DNA of 41,215 nt. Source: Streptomyces himastatinicus ATCC 53653. Its GTDB lineage: Bacteria > Actinomycetota > Actinomycetes > Streptomycetales > Streptomycetaceae. This document shows positions 23,679-30,379 of this stretch, piece after piece. Within the stretch, counting starts at the first letter, position 1. Each line of letters opens with the position of its first letter. The stretch is from NCBI RefSeq assembly GCF_000158915.1, contig NZ_GG657754.1:5415837-5457051 (forward strand), given 5' to 3'. The translations under genes and the position numbers were made by a program. A model generated the notes under the pieces. That model saw only the letters and a list, made by a program, of their open reading frames with translations, made no database searches and had not been told where the DNA came from.

Positions 23679-23780
23679 GCGCCCCGATCGGGCCGTGTTG
23701 GCCAGCAGCAGCGTCAGATCGGGGCCGGGCACGGCGATGACGACCAGGGACGCGGCGACGAAGCCGATCAGTTCTGACAT
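23679..23780 (-). pseudogene. LysE-type exporter, N-terminal relic
   Basis: GAAGGGA and an ATG at 23780 open MSELIGFVAASLVVIAVPGP, followed by DLTLLLANTARSGR, the first helix and PGPD motif of RhtB/LysE amino-acid exporters (normally about 205 aa). Similarity ends after about 34 residues, five bases from the phzF stop; the rest is gone. Confidence 0.72.
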
Positions 23781-23835
23781 GGGGTCCCTTCAGCGTGTGC
23801 TCGAACCCGGGTGACCGCTCAGAGGAAGCGACAAC

Positions 23836-23913
23836 ATGGCCATCTCAACTGACGCCCCGACGCCAGGGCAGAGCCAATCGCAACAATCTGGACTGCTCAC
23901 GGAGGCTGCGTGA
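23836..23913 (+). other. 25-codon ORF with a good ribosome site
   Basis: GAGGAAG precedes an ATG opening MAISTDAPTPGQSQSQQSGL then LTEAA and a stop. It may be the surviving N terminus of a deleted gene in this relic-rich stretch, or not translated. No similarity recognised. The remaining bases to 24016 hold no gene. Confidence 0.25.
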
Positions 23914-23999
23914 GCATCCTGGCCGCCGTCCCGGGCCATTGAACGCACCATGTACGCCACAAGCCCTTCGCGCAGCGGTTGAGTCTCCAGTGGGGGGAG

Positions 24000-24014
24000 A
24001 CCTCAAGCTGAGGT
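24000..24014 (+). promoter_or_regulatory. ACCTCA-AGC-TGAGGT palindrome before merR
   Basis: A 6-bp perfect inverted repeat with a 3-base centre ends two bases before the ATG. MerR proteins often bind related ACCTCAAG...TTGAGGT sites between -35 and -10 of their own promoter, but here it overlaps the ribosome site, so it may act otherwise. Confidence 0.4.
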
Positions 24015-24016
24015 GC

Positions 24017-24961
24017 ATGGACAGCGACAGCCTCTATTCCATCGGAGAACTATCCCGCCGAACCGGTCTGACGGTGAAGACCATCCGGTTCTACTCCGAC
24101 CAGGGCATCGTCCCGCCGACCGACCGGAGTCCGGCGGGCTACCGGCTCTACGGTCCCGACGCACTCGCACGCCTGGGCCTGGCCCGCACGCTGCGCGATC
24201 TCGGGCTCGGCCTGGCGACCGTGCGCAAGGTGCTGGATCGGGAGGCATCCATACCGGAAGTCGCGGAAGCACACGCCAACGCCCTGGATGTGCAGATCCG
24301 AACCCTCCGCCTGCGCCGGGCAGTGCTACGCGCAGTCGCCGGACGCGGCCCCACCCCCATGGAGATGGATCTCATGCACCGACTCGCCACGCTCTCCCAG
24401 ACCGAACGACGCCGGCTGGTAGCCGACTTCATCGACGACACCTTCAGGGACCTCGATACCAACCCCGAGTTCGTGACCCTGATGCGATCCGCCATGCCCG
24501 AGTTCCCCGACGACCCAACCCCTGATCAGGTCGGGGCCTGGGTGGAACTCGCCGAACTCTGCCAGGACGCGGACTTCCGTGCGGTAGTGCGGCACATCGC
24601 CGAGGAGCAGGCGGAAGACCCTTCCCCACAGGGTGTCAGCAACCTGCACGATGGTCTCAACCAAGCGATGCGTGAACGAATGGACGAAGCCGTATCCGTC
24701 GGCCTCCTCCCGGCCTCCGTCAATACCGGACCTGACTCACTGGGCGGCCTCTACGGCCATGCATTCGAGCGTGCCGGCGACGGCGATCTGCGCCGCTGGC
24801 TCCTCGCCCGCCTTCAGATGACCGCCCACCCACGCGCCGCGCGCTACTGGCAGCTCCTGGCGACGATCAATGGGTGGCCCACATCCCCGACTCTCGCCCC
24901 TGTGTACACCTGGTTCACCACCGCCCTCCGCGGTGCTTCTGCCGTGGCGGCGACGTCGTGA
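24017..24961 (+). CDS. MerR family transcriptional regulator
   Basis: 314 aa. The N-terminal winged HTH is typical (YSIGELSRRTGLTVKTIRFY, then SDQGIVPPTDRSPAGYRLYG), followed by the dimerisation helix. The C-terminal about 200 residues are helical and not a TipAS drug-binding domain; the closest general type is the longer MerR proteins of actinobacteria with an unassigned effector domain. The ATG lies very close to GAGGT. No obvious target gene is adjacent: the upstream stretch holds only relics, so its target may have been lost. Confidence 0.85.
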   Translation: MDSDSLYSIGELSRRTGLTVKTIRFYSDQGIVPPTDRSPAGYRLYGPDALARLGLARTLRDLGLGLATVRKVLDREASIPEVAEAHANALDVQIRTLRLRRAVLRAVAGRGPTPMEMDLMHRLATLSQTERRRLVADFIDDTFRDLDTNPEFVTLMRSAMPEFPDDPTPDQVGAWVELAELCQDADFRAVVRHIAEEQAEDPSPQGVSNLHDGLNQAMRERMDEAVSVGLLPASVNTGPDSLGGLYGHAFERAGDGDLRRWLLARLQMTAHPRAARYWQLLATINGWPTSPTLAPVYTWFTTALRGASAVAATS

Positions 24962-25218
24962 GCACGGGAGGGCAGCTCGTCGGTCGACTGCTTGTGGCGG
25001 CAGAGCCCAGAGTGTGGAGTGCTCGGCGTCGGGAAAGCCGGACGGTGTGTATGCGAGGAGGGGAGCCAGGCGGGGAGGCCATTGCTGCTCCTTCCGCACG
25101 GACTGTCCCGTGTCGGCGGTTCGTGGAAGTCGGCCTTCGTCTCCCGTAACTGCTGATCTGCTCTGAGCGGGCTGCAAACCTGGGGCTGGCGAGATGCCGA
25201 TGTCTTGGGCTGGAGGCG
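24962..25218. other. 257-base gap between convergent merR and tetR, no gene seen
   Basis: Neither strand gives a convincing coding frame with a ribosome site, and no strong hairpin was found. It may be degraded coding DNA. Confidence 0.5.
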
Positions 25219-25833
25219 TCAGTCGCGGTCGGATGCCTCTTCCAGCAGGTGGTCGATGTGGCGTTGGAGGATGGCCAGCGCCGTGGCCGGGGCGTGGTGG
25301 CCTGCCAGGACGTGGGCCGTGAGGCCGTCGGCCAGGGCGAGGAGCGTGTGTGCTTCGCGATCGGGGTCGAGGTGCTGGGGAACTTCCCGGGTGTCCTGGC
25401 CGTAGCGGATGAGCCACGCGATGAGGCCGTGGAGCTTGGCATAGGTGTCGCGCAGGACGGCGGCCAGTTTCTCGCTGGCAGGGGCATGGGTGACGAAGGC
25501 CAGCCAGACCTGAGCCTGGGTCTTCGATTCCTCATCCAGCAGGGCGAGTTCGGCCAGGGTGTGGGACAGCAGGGTCGATGCGGCCTGGGGGGTGGAGGTG
25601 GCGGCGATGCGCTGTTCGGCGCGTTCGCTGACGTGTTGGGAGATGTGCTCCAGCGCGAAGAGCAGCATGTCCTGCTTGGTGCGGAAGCACCGCTGGACAG
25701 CGCCCATGGACACGCCGGCCTGGGCCGCGACGTCGCGGAGGCTGACGGCCTCCATGCCGGAGCGGGCGATCAGGGTGCAGACCGCCTCGGCGATCCGTCG
25801 GCGTCGGTCCTCGTAGTCGACCTGCCTGGGCAC
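25219..25833 (-). CDS. TetR family repressor
   Basis: 204 aa. HTH at about 25-55 (VSLRDVAAQAGVSMGAVQRC, then FRTKQDMLLFAL), then a helical effector domain of the TetR_C_6/BetI-like shape (ALADGLTAHVLAGHH near the C terminus). It is divergent from a small membrane protein with two matching palindromes in the 110-base gap, so it most likely represses that gene and itself. Confidence 0.86.
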   Translation of the reverse strand: MPRQVDYEDRRRRIAEAVCTLIARSGMEAVSLRDVAAQAGVSMGAVQRCFRTKQDMLLFALEHISQHVSERAEQRIAATSTPQAASTLLSHTLAELALLDEESKTQAQVWLAFVTHAPASEKLAAVLRDTYAKLHGLIAWLIRYGQDTREVPQHLDPDREAHTLLALADGLTAHVLAGHHAPATALAILQRHIDHLLEEASDRD

Positions 25834-25855
25834 GGTTTGCTCCTCTCCACGTTCT

Positions 25856-25907
25856 GATGCACTTGCATCGTATCCGGATCAGCTGCACGATGTGATGCGA
25901 TCGCATC
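25856..25907. promoter_or_regulatory. twin TetR operators
   Basis: TGATGCACTTGCATCG and TGATGCGATCGCATCG share the form TGATGC-N4-GCATCG; cores are 25856-25869 and 25894-25907, centres 38 bp apart. The second core is a perfect 14-bp palindrome. Confidence 0.65.
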
Positions 25908-25943
25908 GGAACGATGCGCGGATACCGGGAGGGAAAGCTCGTC

Positions 25944-26204
25944 ATGGCGAAGCAGCTCAAGAGGACGGACAGCGGCTCGGGGCAGGGGCTGCTGTGGCTG
26001 TTCGGTGTCATCCTCGTCATCCAGGGCTTCGGCTCCGCCATCACGGAGGCCGGGTGGGATACGAGCTTTGGCGTCGCCGGCCTCCTGCGGGCAGCCCATA
26101 TGCCTGAGTGGGTAACCCTGTTGGTCGGCTTCGTGGGTTTGGCCCTGCTGGGAATGGCGGCGCGCCGTCACTACGCGAGCAAGCGGGCGGACGGCCACCC
26201 GTGA
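25944..26204 (+). CDS. small two-helix membrane protein
   Basis: 86 aa with two transmembrane helices (LLWLFGVILVIQGFGSAI and WVTLLVGFVGLALLGMAA) and basic ends. GGGAGGGAAAG precedes the ATG at 25944 by six bases. It is the apparent target of the divergent TetR. No family is recognised; the length and layout suit a small stress or multidrug-type accessory protein, but that is speculation. Confidence 0.75.
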   Translation: MAKQLKRTDSGSGQGLLWLFGVILVIQGFGSAITEAGWDTSFGVAGLLRAAHMPEWVTLLVGFVGLALLGMAARRHYASKRADGHP

Positions 26205-26205
26205 G

Positions 26206-26406
26206 ACGTCCGCAGGTCAAGCGGCGAGCTGGGATGCTCTGGGCCGGGGGCTGCTGGCGGCCGCGTACTGGTGCATGAACTTGACCCTGCGGCAGTTGGC
26301 GCCGCTGTCCGGTGTCTCGAAGTCCACCGCGGACCGAATCATCGACGGGCCGCGCCCGCATGAAGACCTGACCTGGAAGATCCTCCGCGACTGCCGAAAC
26401 GGCTGA
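26206..26406 (+). pseudogene. IS5-like transposase relic beside tRNA-Ser
   Basis: In one frame: ASWDALGRGLLAAAYWCMNL then TLRQLAPLSGVSKSTADRII, which is the N-terminal HTH of the DDE transposases of IS5-type elements common in Streptomyces. After DGP the similarity ends and a short tail reaches a stop at 26404-26406. The whole DDE catalytic domain and terminal repeats are missing. It lies 52 bases from the 3' end of the tRNA gene. Confidence 0.7.
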
Positions 26407-26413
26407 CGCAGAA

Positions 26414-26451
26414 CACCCCCCTGCCCTGCGTTTCCGCAGTTCAGGGGGGTG
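26414..26451 (-). terminator. terminator downstream of tRNA-Ser
   Basis: Outer 10-bp arms CACCCCCCTG / CAGGGGGGTG, a 2x2 internal mismatch, then CTGCG / CGCAG with a GAAA loop on the minus strand. It begins seven bases after the tRNA 3' end. Confidence 0.8.
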
Positions 26452-26458
26452 ATTCGAG

Positions 26459-26545
26459 CGGTAGCGGTGGGATTTGAACCCACGGAGGAGTTGCCCCCTC
26501 ACGCGCTTTCGAGGCGCGCTCCTTCGGCCGCTCGGACACGCTACC
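26459..26545 (-). tRNA. tRNA-Ser (anticodon CGA)
   Basis: 87 bases including discriminator G. The acceptor stem pairs GGTAGCG with CGCTACC; the anticodon loop is CTCGAAA on a CGCGC/GCGCG stem; a long variable arm (GAGGGGGCAACTCCTC) marks a class II serine tRNA; the T arm carries GGTTCAAATCC. CCA is not encoded. It decodes UCG. The accessory block begins at its 3' side. Confidence 0.95.
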
Positions 26546-26604
26546 GAGGCAGAGCCTAGCGGACGAAGGGCCGAGATCCGAAATCGGTTCCGGGCGGGGG
26601 TCGG

Positions 26605-27105
26605 TCAGGGGGTGCGGAAGAAGGCGGTGAGGGGGGCCGCGCATTCGTCGGGGAGGACGTCGTGGATGACCTCGGGGCGGTGGTTGAGGCGGCGGTCGCG
26701 GACGATGTCCCAGAGGGAGCCGACGGCGCCCGCCTTCTCGTCGATCGCGCCGTAGACGACGCGGTCGAGCCGGGACAGCACGATGGCGCCCGCGCACATG
26801 GCGCACGGCTCCAGGGTCACCACCAGGGTGCACCCGGTGAGCCGCCAGCCGCCGAGGCGGCGGGCCGCGGCGCGGAGGGCGAGGACCTCGGCGTGGGCCG
26901 TGGGGTCGCCGTGGGCCTCGCGCTCGTTGCGGCCGCGGCCGAGCACCGTGCCGTCCGGGCCCAGCACGACGGCGCCGACCGGGACGTCTCCCGTCTCGGG
27001 TGCCCGTACGGCCTCCTCCAGCGCGAGGCGCATCGGGGCGCGCCAGGGGTCACGCAGGGGGTCGGGGTCGGGTCCGGGCAGGATGCCGGTCAGCGGATCG
27101 GTCAT
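26605..27105 (-). CDS. tadA: tRNA-specific adenosine deaminase TadA
   Basis: 166 aa. Converts adenosine 34 to inosine in tRNA-Arg(ACG). The zinc site is complete: HAE at 71-73 (His ligand and proton-shuttling Glu) and PCAMC with Cys101 and Cys104. The ATG at 27105 gives about 20 extra residues before the domain; an ATG at 27033 is also possible. It lies 19 bases downstream of its conserved partner gene on the same strand, so they form an operon. Confidence 0.93.
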   Translation of the reverse strand: MTDPLTGILPGPDPDPLRDPWRAPMRLALEEAVRAPETGDVPVGAVVLGPDGTVLGRGRNEREAHGDPTAHAEVLALRAAARRLGGWRLTGCTLVVTLEPCAMCAGAIVLSRLDRVVYGAIDEKAGAVGSLWDIVRDRRLNHRPEVIHDVLPDECAAPLTAFFRTP

Positions 27106-27124
27106 GTCACCAGTGTGGCGGCGG

Positions 27125-27640
27125 TCAGCGCACCGCCTCCAGGCCCTCCATGCTGCATCCCAGCATGTCCGCGATCGATTCGAGCGCGTCCCCGTCGAGG
27201 GACTTCAGTTCCTTCTCCTCCATGCCCAGGTCGGTCAGGATGTCGCCGTCCCCGAGGGGGCCCACCGGGACGGGTGCGTCGGGGTCGGCGTCGTCGTCCT
27301 GGTCGGGCTCGCCGTCCTCGGTGCCGTCCAGGTCGACGAGGCTGTCCAGGTCGTCGTCGGGGTCCCGGCCGAGCAGCTCGTCGGTGAGCATCGAGCCGTA
27401 TGAGGTGCGGGCGGCCGCGGCCGCGTCCGATACGTAGATGTGCGGGTCCTCCTCGCCGTCCACGCGGACGACGCCGAACCACGCGTCTTCGTGCTCGATG
27501 AAGGCCAGAACCGTGTCGTCGTCCTTGGCGGCCCCACGAGCCAGATCGATCAAATCGGTCAGAGTCTCCACGTCATCGAGCTCTGTGTCGCTCGCTTCCC
27601 ACCCTTCTGCGGTGCGCGCGAGCAATGCGGCGAAGTACAC
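27125..27640 (-). CDS. tRNA adenosine deaminase-associated protein
   Basis: 171 aa acidic protein from a GTG (YFAALLARTAEGWEASDTEL), with GGGAGAG seven bases upstream. I recognise it as the conserved actinobacterial gene that precedes tadA. The first 100 residues look folded (VLAFIEHEDAWFGVVRVDGE), then a very acidic Asp-rich linker and a helical C terminus. No enzyme motif is seen. A role in assisting TadA is inferred only from constant gene order. Confidence 0.87.
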   Translation of the reverse strand: MYFAALLARTAEGWEASDTELDDVETLTDLIDLARGAAKDDDTVLAFIEHEDAWFGVVRVDGEEDPHIYVSDAAAAARTSYGSMLTDELLGRDPDDDLDSLVDLDGTEDGEPDQDDDADPDAPVPVGPLGDGDILTDLGMEEKELKSLDGDALESIADMLGCSMEGLEAVR

Positions 27641-27656
27641 CGTGACTCTCCCACTG

Positions 27657-27696
27657 GTCATAGGCGTGCCGGGGCGGGCGGGACAGTGTCCCGCCC
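27657..27696 (-). promoter_or_regulatory. promoter with a palindrome over the -35, before the tadA operon
   Basis: Arms GGGCGGGACA (27676-27685) and TGTCCCGCCC (27687-27696) are perfect inverted copies around one base. On the minus strand a -10-like TATGAC (27657-27662) lies 17 bases from TGTCCC inside the palindrome. It could be a repressor site, or a leader hairpin if transcription starts further upstream. Confidence 0.45.
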
Positions 27697-27835
27697 CAAT
27701 CGGAATCGTGGCAGAAACCATCGCTTCGCGAGAGGTCTTCCGCGCTGCGTCGTGCACCAGTCCAAAGAGATGTGGCTCACGTGAAACGAAACGGACCGAC
27801 CTGATCGCTCCATCGGCGGTGCGCCGGGTTCGGGT

Positions 27836-28036
27836 TCACCAGCGGAACGTGCGCAGATGTATCGCCTCGCGCATGCGGGCGGCGCGGGTCAGCCGCGGCC
27901 GTACGCGGTCGCGCACCTGCCGGGCCTCGTTCAGCGCGCGCAGGAAGCTTTCGCGTCGTCGGCGGCGGTCCGCGGCACTCTCGCGTGCGGACACGGCGCC
28001 CATCGTCCTGCCGGTGGGCATGTCGGTGTCGGTCAT
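27836..28036 (-). CDS. small basic protein divergent from upp
   Basis: 66 aa, Arg-rich ([20 protein letters not shown], ending HLRTFRW), with GAGGGGTGAGG just before the ATG. Mostly helical, no membrane segment. I recognise similar short ORFs beside upp in Streptomyces but know no function; RNA or DNA binding is possible from charge alone. Confidence 0.6.
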   Translation of the reverse strand: MTDTDMPTGRTMGAVSARESAADRRRRRESFLRALNEARQVRDRVRPRLTRAARMREAIHLRTFRW

Positions 28037-28204
28037 GGCCTCACCCCTCGGGCCGAGGTGTCCGCCCGGACGTGGGGCCCGGGCGCTCCTGCCCACTTTC
28101 CCCCGAAACGGCGGTTTGATGCCAGTACAGCGACAGACTGTCGTCGCGCGCCGGAGGGTTACCGGCGGGAGCCGCGACCGGAGGGCTCCGTTAGTGTCGT
28201 TGCC

Positions 28205-28840
28205 ATGCGGATCCACGTCGTCGACCACCCGCTGGTGGCGCACAAACTCACCACGCTGCGCGACAAGCGCACCGACTCCCCCACGTTCCGGCGGCTCGCC
28301 GACGAGCTGGTGACCCTGCTCGCGTACGAGGCCACTCGCGATGTGCGGACCGAGCAGGTCGACATCGAGACCCCGGTGACGGCGACGACCGGGGTGCGGC
28401 TGTCGCATCCGCGCCCCATGGTGGTGCCGATCCTGCGGGCGGGCCTCGGGATGCTCGACGGCATGGTGCGGCTGCTGCCGACGGCCGAGGTGGGCTTCCT
28501 CGGGATGATCCGCGACGAGGAGACGCTCCAGGCGTCCACGTACGCCACCCGGATGCCCGACGACCTCTCCGGCCGTCAGGTGTACGTGCTGGACCCGATG
28601 CTGGCGACCGGCGGGACGCTCGTCGCGGCGATCCGGGAACTCATAGCGCGCGGCGCGGACGATGTCACCGCGCTGTGTCTGCTGGCGGCGCCCGAGGGCG
28701 TCGAGGTGATGGAGCGCGAGCTGGCGGGCGCGCCCGTGACGGTGGTCACCGCGTCCATCGACGAGCGGCTCAACGAGCACGGGTACATCGTGCCGGGGCT
28801 CGGCGACGCGGGCGACCGGATGTACGGGACCGCGGGCTAG
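28205..28840 (+). CDS. upp: uracil phosphoribosyltransferase
   Basis: 211 aa, full length. Makes UMP from uracil and PRPP in pyrimidine salvage. The PRPP loop is [15 protein letters not shown] and the uracil-binding C terminus is [17 protein letters not shown] -10-like TAGTGT (28192-28197) ends seven bases before the ATG and no ribosome site is seen, so the transcript is probably leaderless. Convergent with the LytR_C gene. Confidence 0.96.
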   Translation: MRIHVVDHPLVAHKLTTLRDKRTDSPTFRRLADELVTLLAYEATRDVRTEQVDIETPVTATTGVRLSHPRPMVVPILRAGLGMLDGMVRLLPTAEVGFLGMIRDEETLQASTYATRMPDDLSGRQVYVLDPMLATGGTLVAAIRELIARGADDVTALCLLAAPEGVEVMERELAGAPVTVVTASIDERLNEHGYIVPGLGDAGDRMYGTAG

Positions 28841-28905
28841 GCCCGTCCGGTCCCGTTCAACGGGGCGGCGCGGGCCGGGCCCGCCCGGTCCCGTTCAGCA
28901 GGGCG
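28841..28905. repeat. 27-bp imperfect direct repeat between upp and the LytR_C gene
   Basis: Copies at 28841-28867 and 28879-28905 differ at about four positions; the common core is CCGGTCCCGTTCA. The second copy runs into the 3' end of the leftward gene. Both include short self-complementary parts that could form terminator hairpins. Confidence 0.6.
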
Positions 28906-29566
28906 AGCCCGACGGGCGGGGCGAGGGCTTGGTCAGCGCGGTGAGCGCCTTGTCGGCGTCCTTCGCCTTGACCAGGTCCTTGAAGGCCGAGCCGATGATC
29001 AGGTCGACGTCCTTGCCCCGGCGGGTGTCGTTCTTGGTCGTGGCCCCGGTGAGCTGGGTGGAGAGCACCCGGAAGGTCCCGTCGGCGGAGGCCGGTGCGC
29101 CCAGGAGTATCCCCGGGGTCTTGACCTTCTGGTCGTACGCCTTCGGGGCGTTCCCCACGTCCCCGATCTTGAAGCCGCGCTTCTCCAGCTCCTTGGCGGT
29201 GTCCTTGGCGAGCCCGGAGCGCTTGGTCGCGTTGTAGACGTTGACGGTGATGTCGGACGGCTTCGGCAGCTTCTTCGCCGCCGTACGGGACGACGAACCG
29301 GCGCCCTGGTCGCGGCCCTTGCCGGGCTCGCGCTTGCAGTCCGCGCTGCCGCGCGCCGCGCGCACCGTGTCGCTGCCCTTGCCGCCGCCACCGGAGAAGA
29401 CGTCGATGAGCTGAAGCGTTCCCCAGCCGACCAGGCCGAGTGCCACGACCGAGCCGAGGGCCGCGAAGACCAGGCGCCGGCGGCTCCGGGGCCGGCGCAT
29501 GCGCGGGTAGCGGTCGCCCGTGATGCGGTACTTTCCGCCCATGCCAGGAGGGGTCAGCATGCTCAT
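28895..29566 (-). CDS. membrane-anchored LytR_C domain protein
   Basis: 223 aa. The cytoplasmic N terminus (MLTPPGMGGKYRITGDRYPR) leads to one helix (LVFAALGSVVALGLVGWGTL), a flexible Ser/Gly/Arg linker with one Cys, and an external LytR cell-envelope C-terminal domain (DITVNVYNATKRSGLAKDTA ... GFKIGDVGNAPKAY). It lacks the LCP catalytic domain, so it is a stand-alone LytR_C protein of the cell envelope, common next to upp/tadA in Streptomyces. ATGs at 29566 and 29560 are both plausible. Confidence 0.83.
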   Translation of the reverse strand: MSMLTPPGMGGKYRITGDRYPRMRRPRSRRRLVFAALGSVVALGLVGWGTLQLIDVFSGGGGKGSDTVRAARGSADCKREPGKGRDQGAGSSSRTAAKKLPKPSDITVNVYNATKRSGLAKDTAKELEKRGFKIGDVGNAPKAYDQKVKTPGILLGAPASADGTFRVLSTQLTGATTKNDTRRGKDVDLIIGSAFKDLVKAKDADKALTALTKPSPRPSGSPC

Positions 29567-29680
29567 GTGCGCAGCGTAGTGCGGCCTGGTGACGATGCCT
29601 ACTAAATGATCAATGGTTGGTGTGCAGTCCAACCCGAAAGGGCCAATGCGAAGGCCCGGTCACCCCTCGCCGGGACGGCG

Positions 29681-29977
29681 TCAGTCGAGCTCCAGGACGC
29701 GCGCGTGCAGCACCTGGCGCTGCTGGAGCGCCGCGCGCACCGCGCGGTGCAGCCCGTCCTCCAGATAGAGGTCGCCGTCCCACTTCACGACGTGGGCGAA
29801 GAGGTCCCCGTAGAACGTCGAGTCCTCCGCGAGCAGCGTCTCCAGATCGAGCTGCTGCTTCGTCGTGACCAGCTGGTCAAGACGTACCGGGCGTGGGGCG
29901 ACATCCGCCCACTGGCGGGTACTTTCCCGGCCGTGGTCGGGGTAGGGTCGACCGTTTCCGATGCGCTTGAAGATCAC
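29681..29977 (-). CDS. conserved 98-aa actinobacterial protein (often labelled VapB-type)
   Basis: Begins MIFKRIGNGRPYPDHGREST, then RPVRLDQLVTTKQQLDLETL and FYGDLFAHVVKWDGDLYLED. It is strikingly conserved in actinobacteria as I remember it and often labelled a VapB-family antitoxin, but no VapC-type PIN toxin gene is adjacent, and the ending GLHRAVRAALQQRQVLHARV resembles ParB-like/sulfiredoxin folds. I would treat the antitoxin label with caution. Divergent from the riboswitch-led gene. Confidence 0.78.
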   Translation of the reverse strand: MIFKRIGNGRPYPDHGRESTRQWADVAPRPVRLDQLVTTKQQLDLETLLAEDSTFYGDLFAHVVKWDGDLYLEDGLHRAVRAALQQRQVLHARVLELD

Positions 29978-30082
29978 ACGGAAAGCCTACCGGGCAAGCG
30001 GCTTCCGGCGCAGCCAAGGCGCCGGAGTGCCGGGCCGGGGGCGCGGGGAGGGGCTCCGCGACGCGCTGGCAAAAGGGTGGAA

Positions 30083-30094
30083 TTTTCTCGAAAA
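30083..30094. promoter_or_regulatory. TTTTC-TC-GAAAA palindrome in the riboswitch promoter zone
   Basis: A short AT-rich palindrome in otherwise GC-rich DNA, 44 bases before the aptamer. It may belong to the promoter. No regulator is assigned. Confidence 0.3.
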
Positions 30095-30137
30095 GGGACT
30101 AGTCGCCCAAGGGGGTCAGGAGTAACCTGAATATCAG

Positions 30138-30310
30138 CCTGCGGGGCGAGCGAGGGAGCTCGACCGGAGAGGCGCTCAGGACAGAGGACTTTGGTTCTCC
30201 GGAACGTCTCGTTGATGGCCGGGCTGAGAGGCCGGAAGGTCGGGGAGACCGGAAGGCGACCTCCACAACCTGATCCGGACAATGCCGGCGAAGGGAGCCC
30301 ACCTCGCAGG
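30138..30310 (+). promoter_or_regulatory. TPP (THI-element) riboswitch
   Basis: P1 pairs CCTGCGGGG (30138-30146) with CCTCGCAGG (30302-30310), nine pairs with one G-U. The two sensor arms are present: GGCTGAGAGG (pyrimidine-binding CUGAGA) and ACCTGATCCGGACAATGCCG followed by GCGAAGGGAG (the pyrophosphate-binding helix core). A GGGAGC precedes a long P3 arm closed by CCGGAGA / TCTCCGG. The aptamer ends 69 bases before the ATG of an SDR-type gene. In actinobacteria such switches usually sit before thiC or thiamine transport genes and reduce translation when TPP is high. Confidence 0.86.
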
Positions 30311-30379
30311 TTTCGTGCTGCCCGGCTGCCTTCCTGTGGCCCGGTTGCGGTTGGTTCCCGCGCGTTCAAGCATGGCCGC

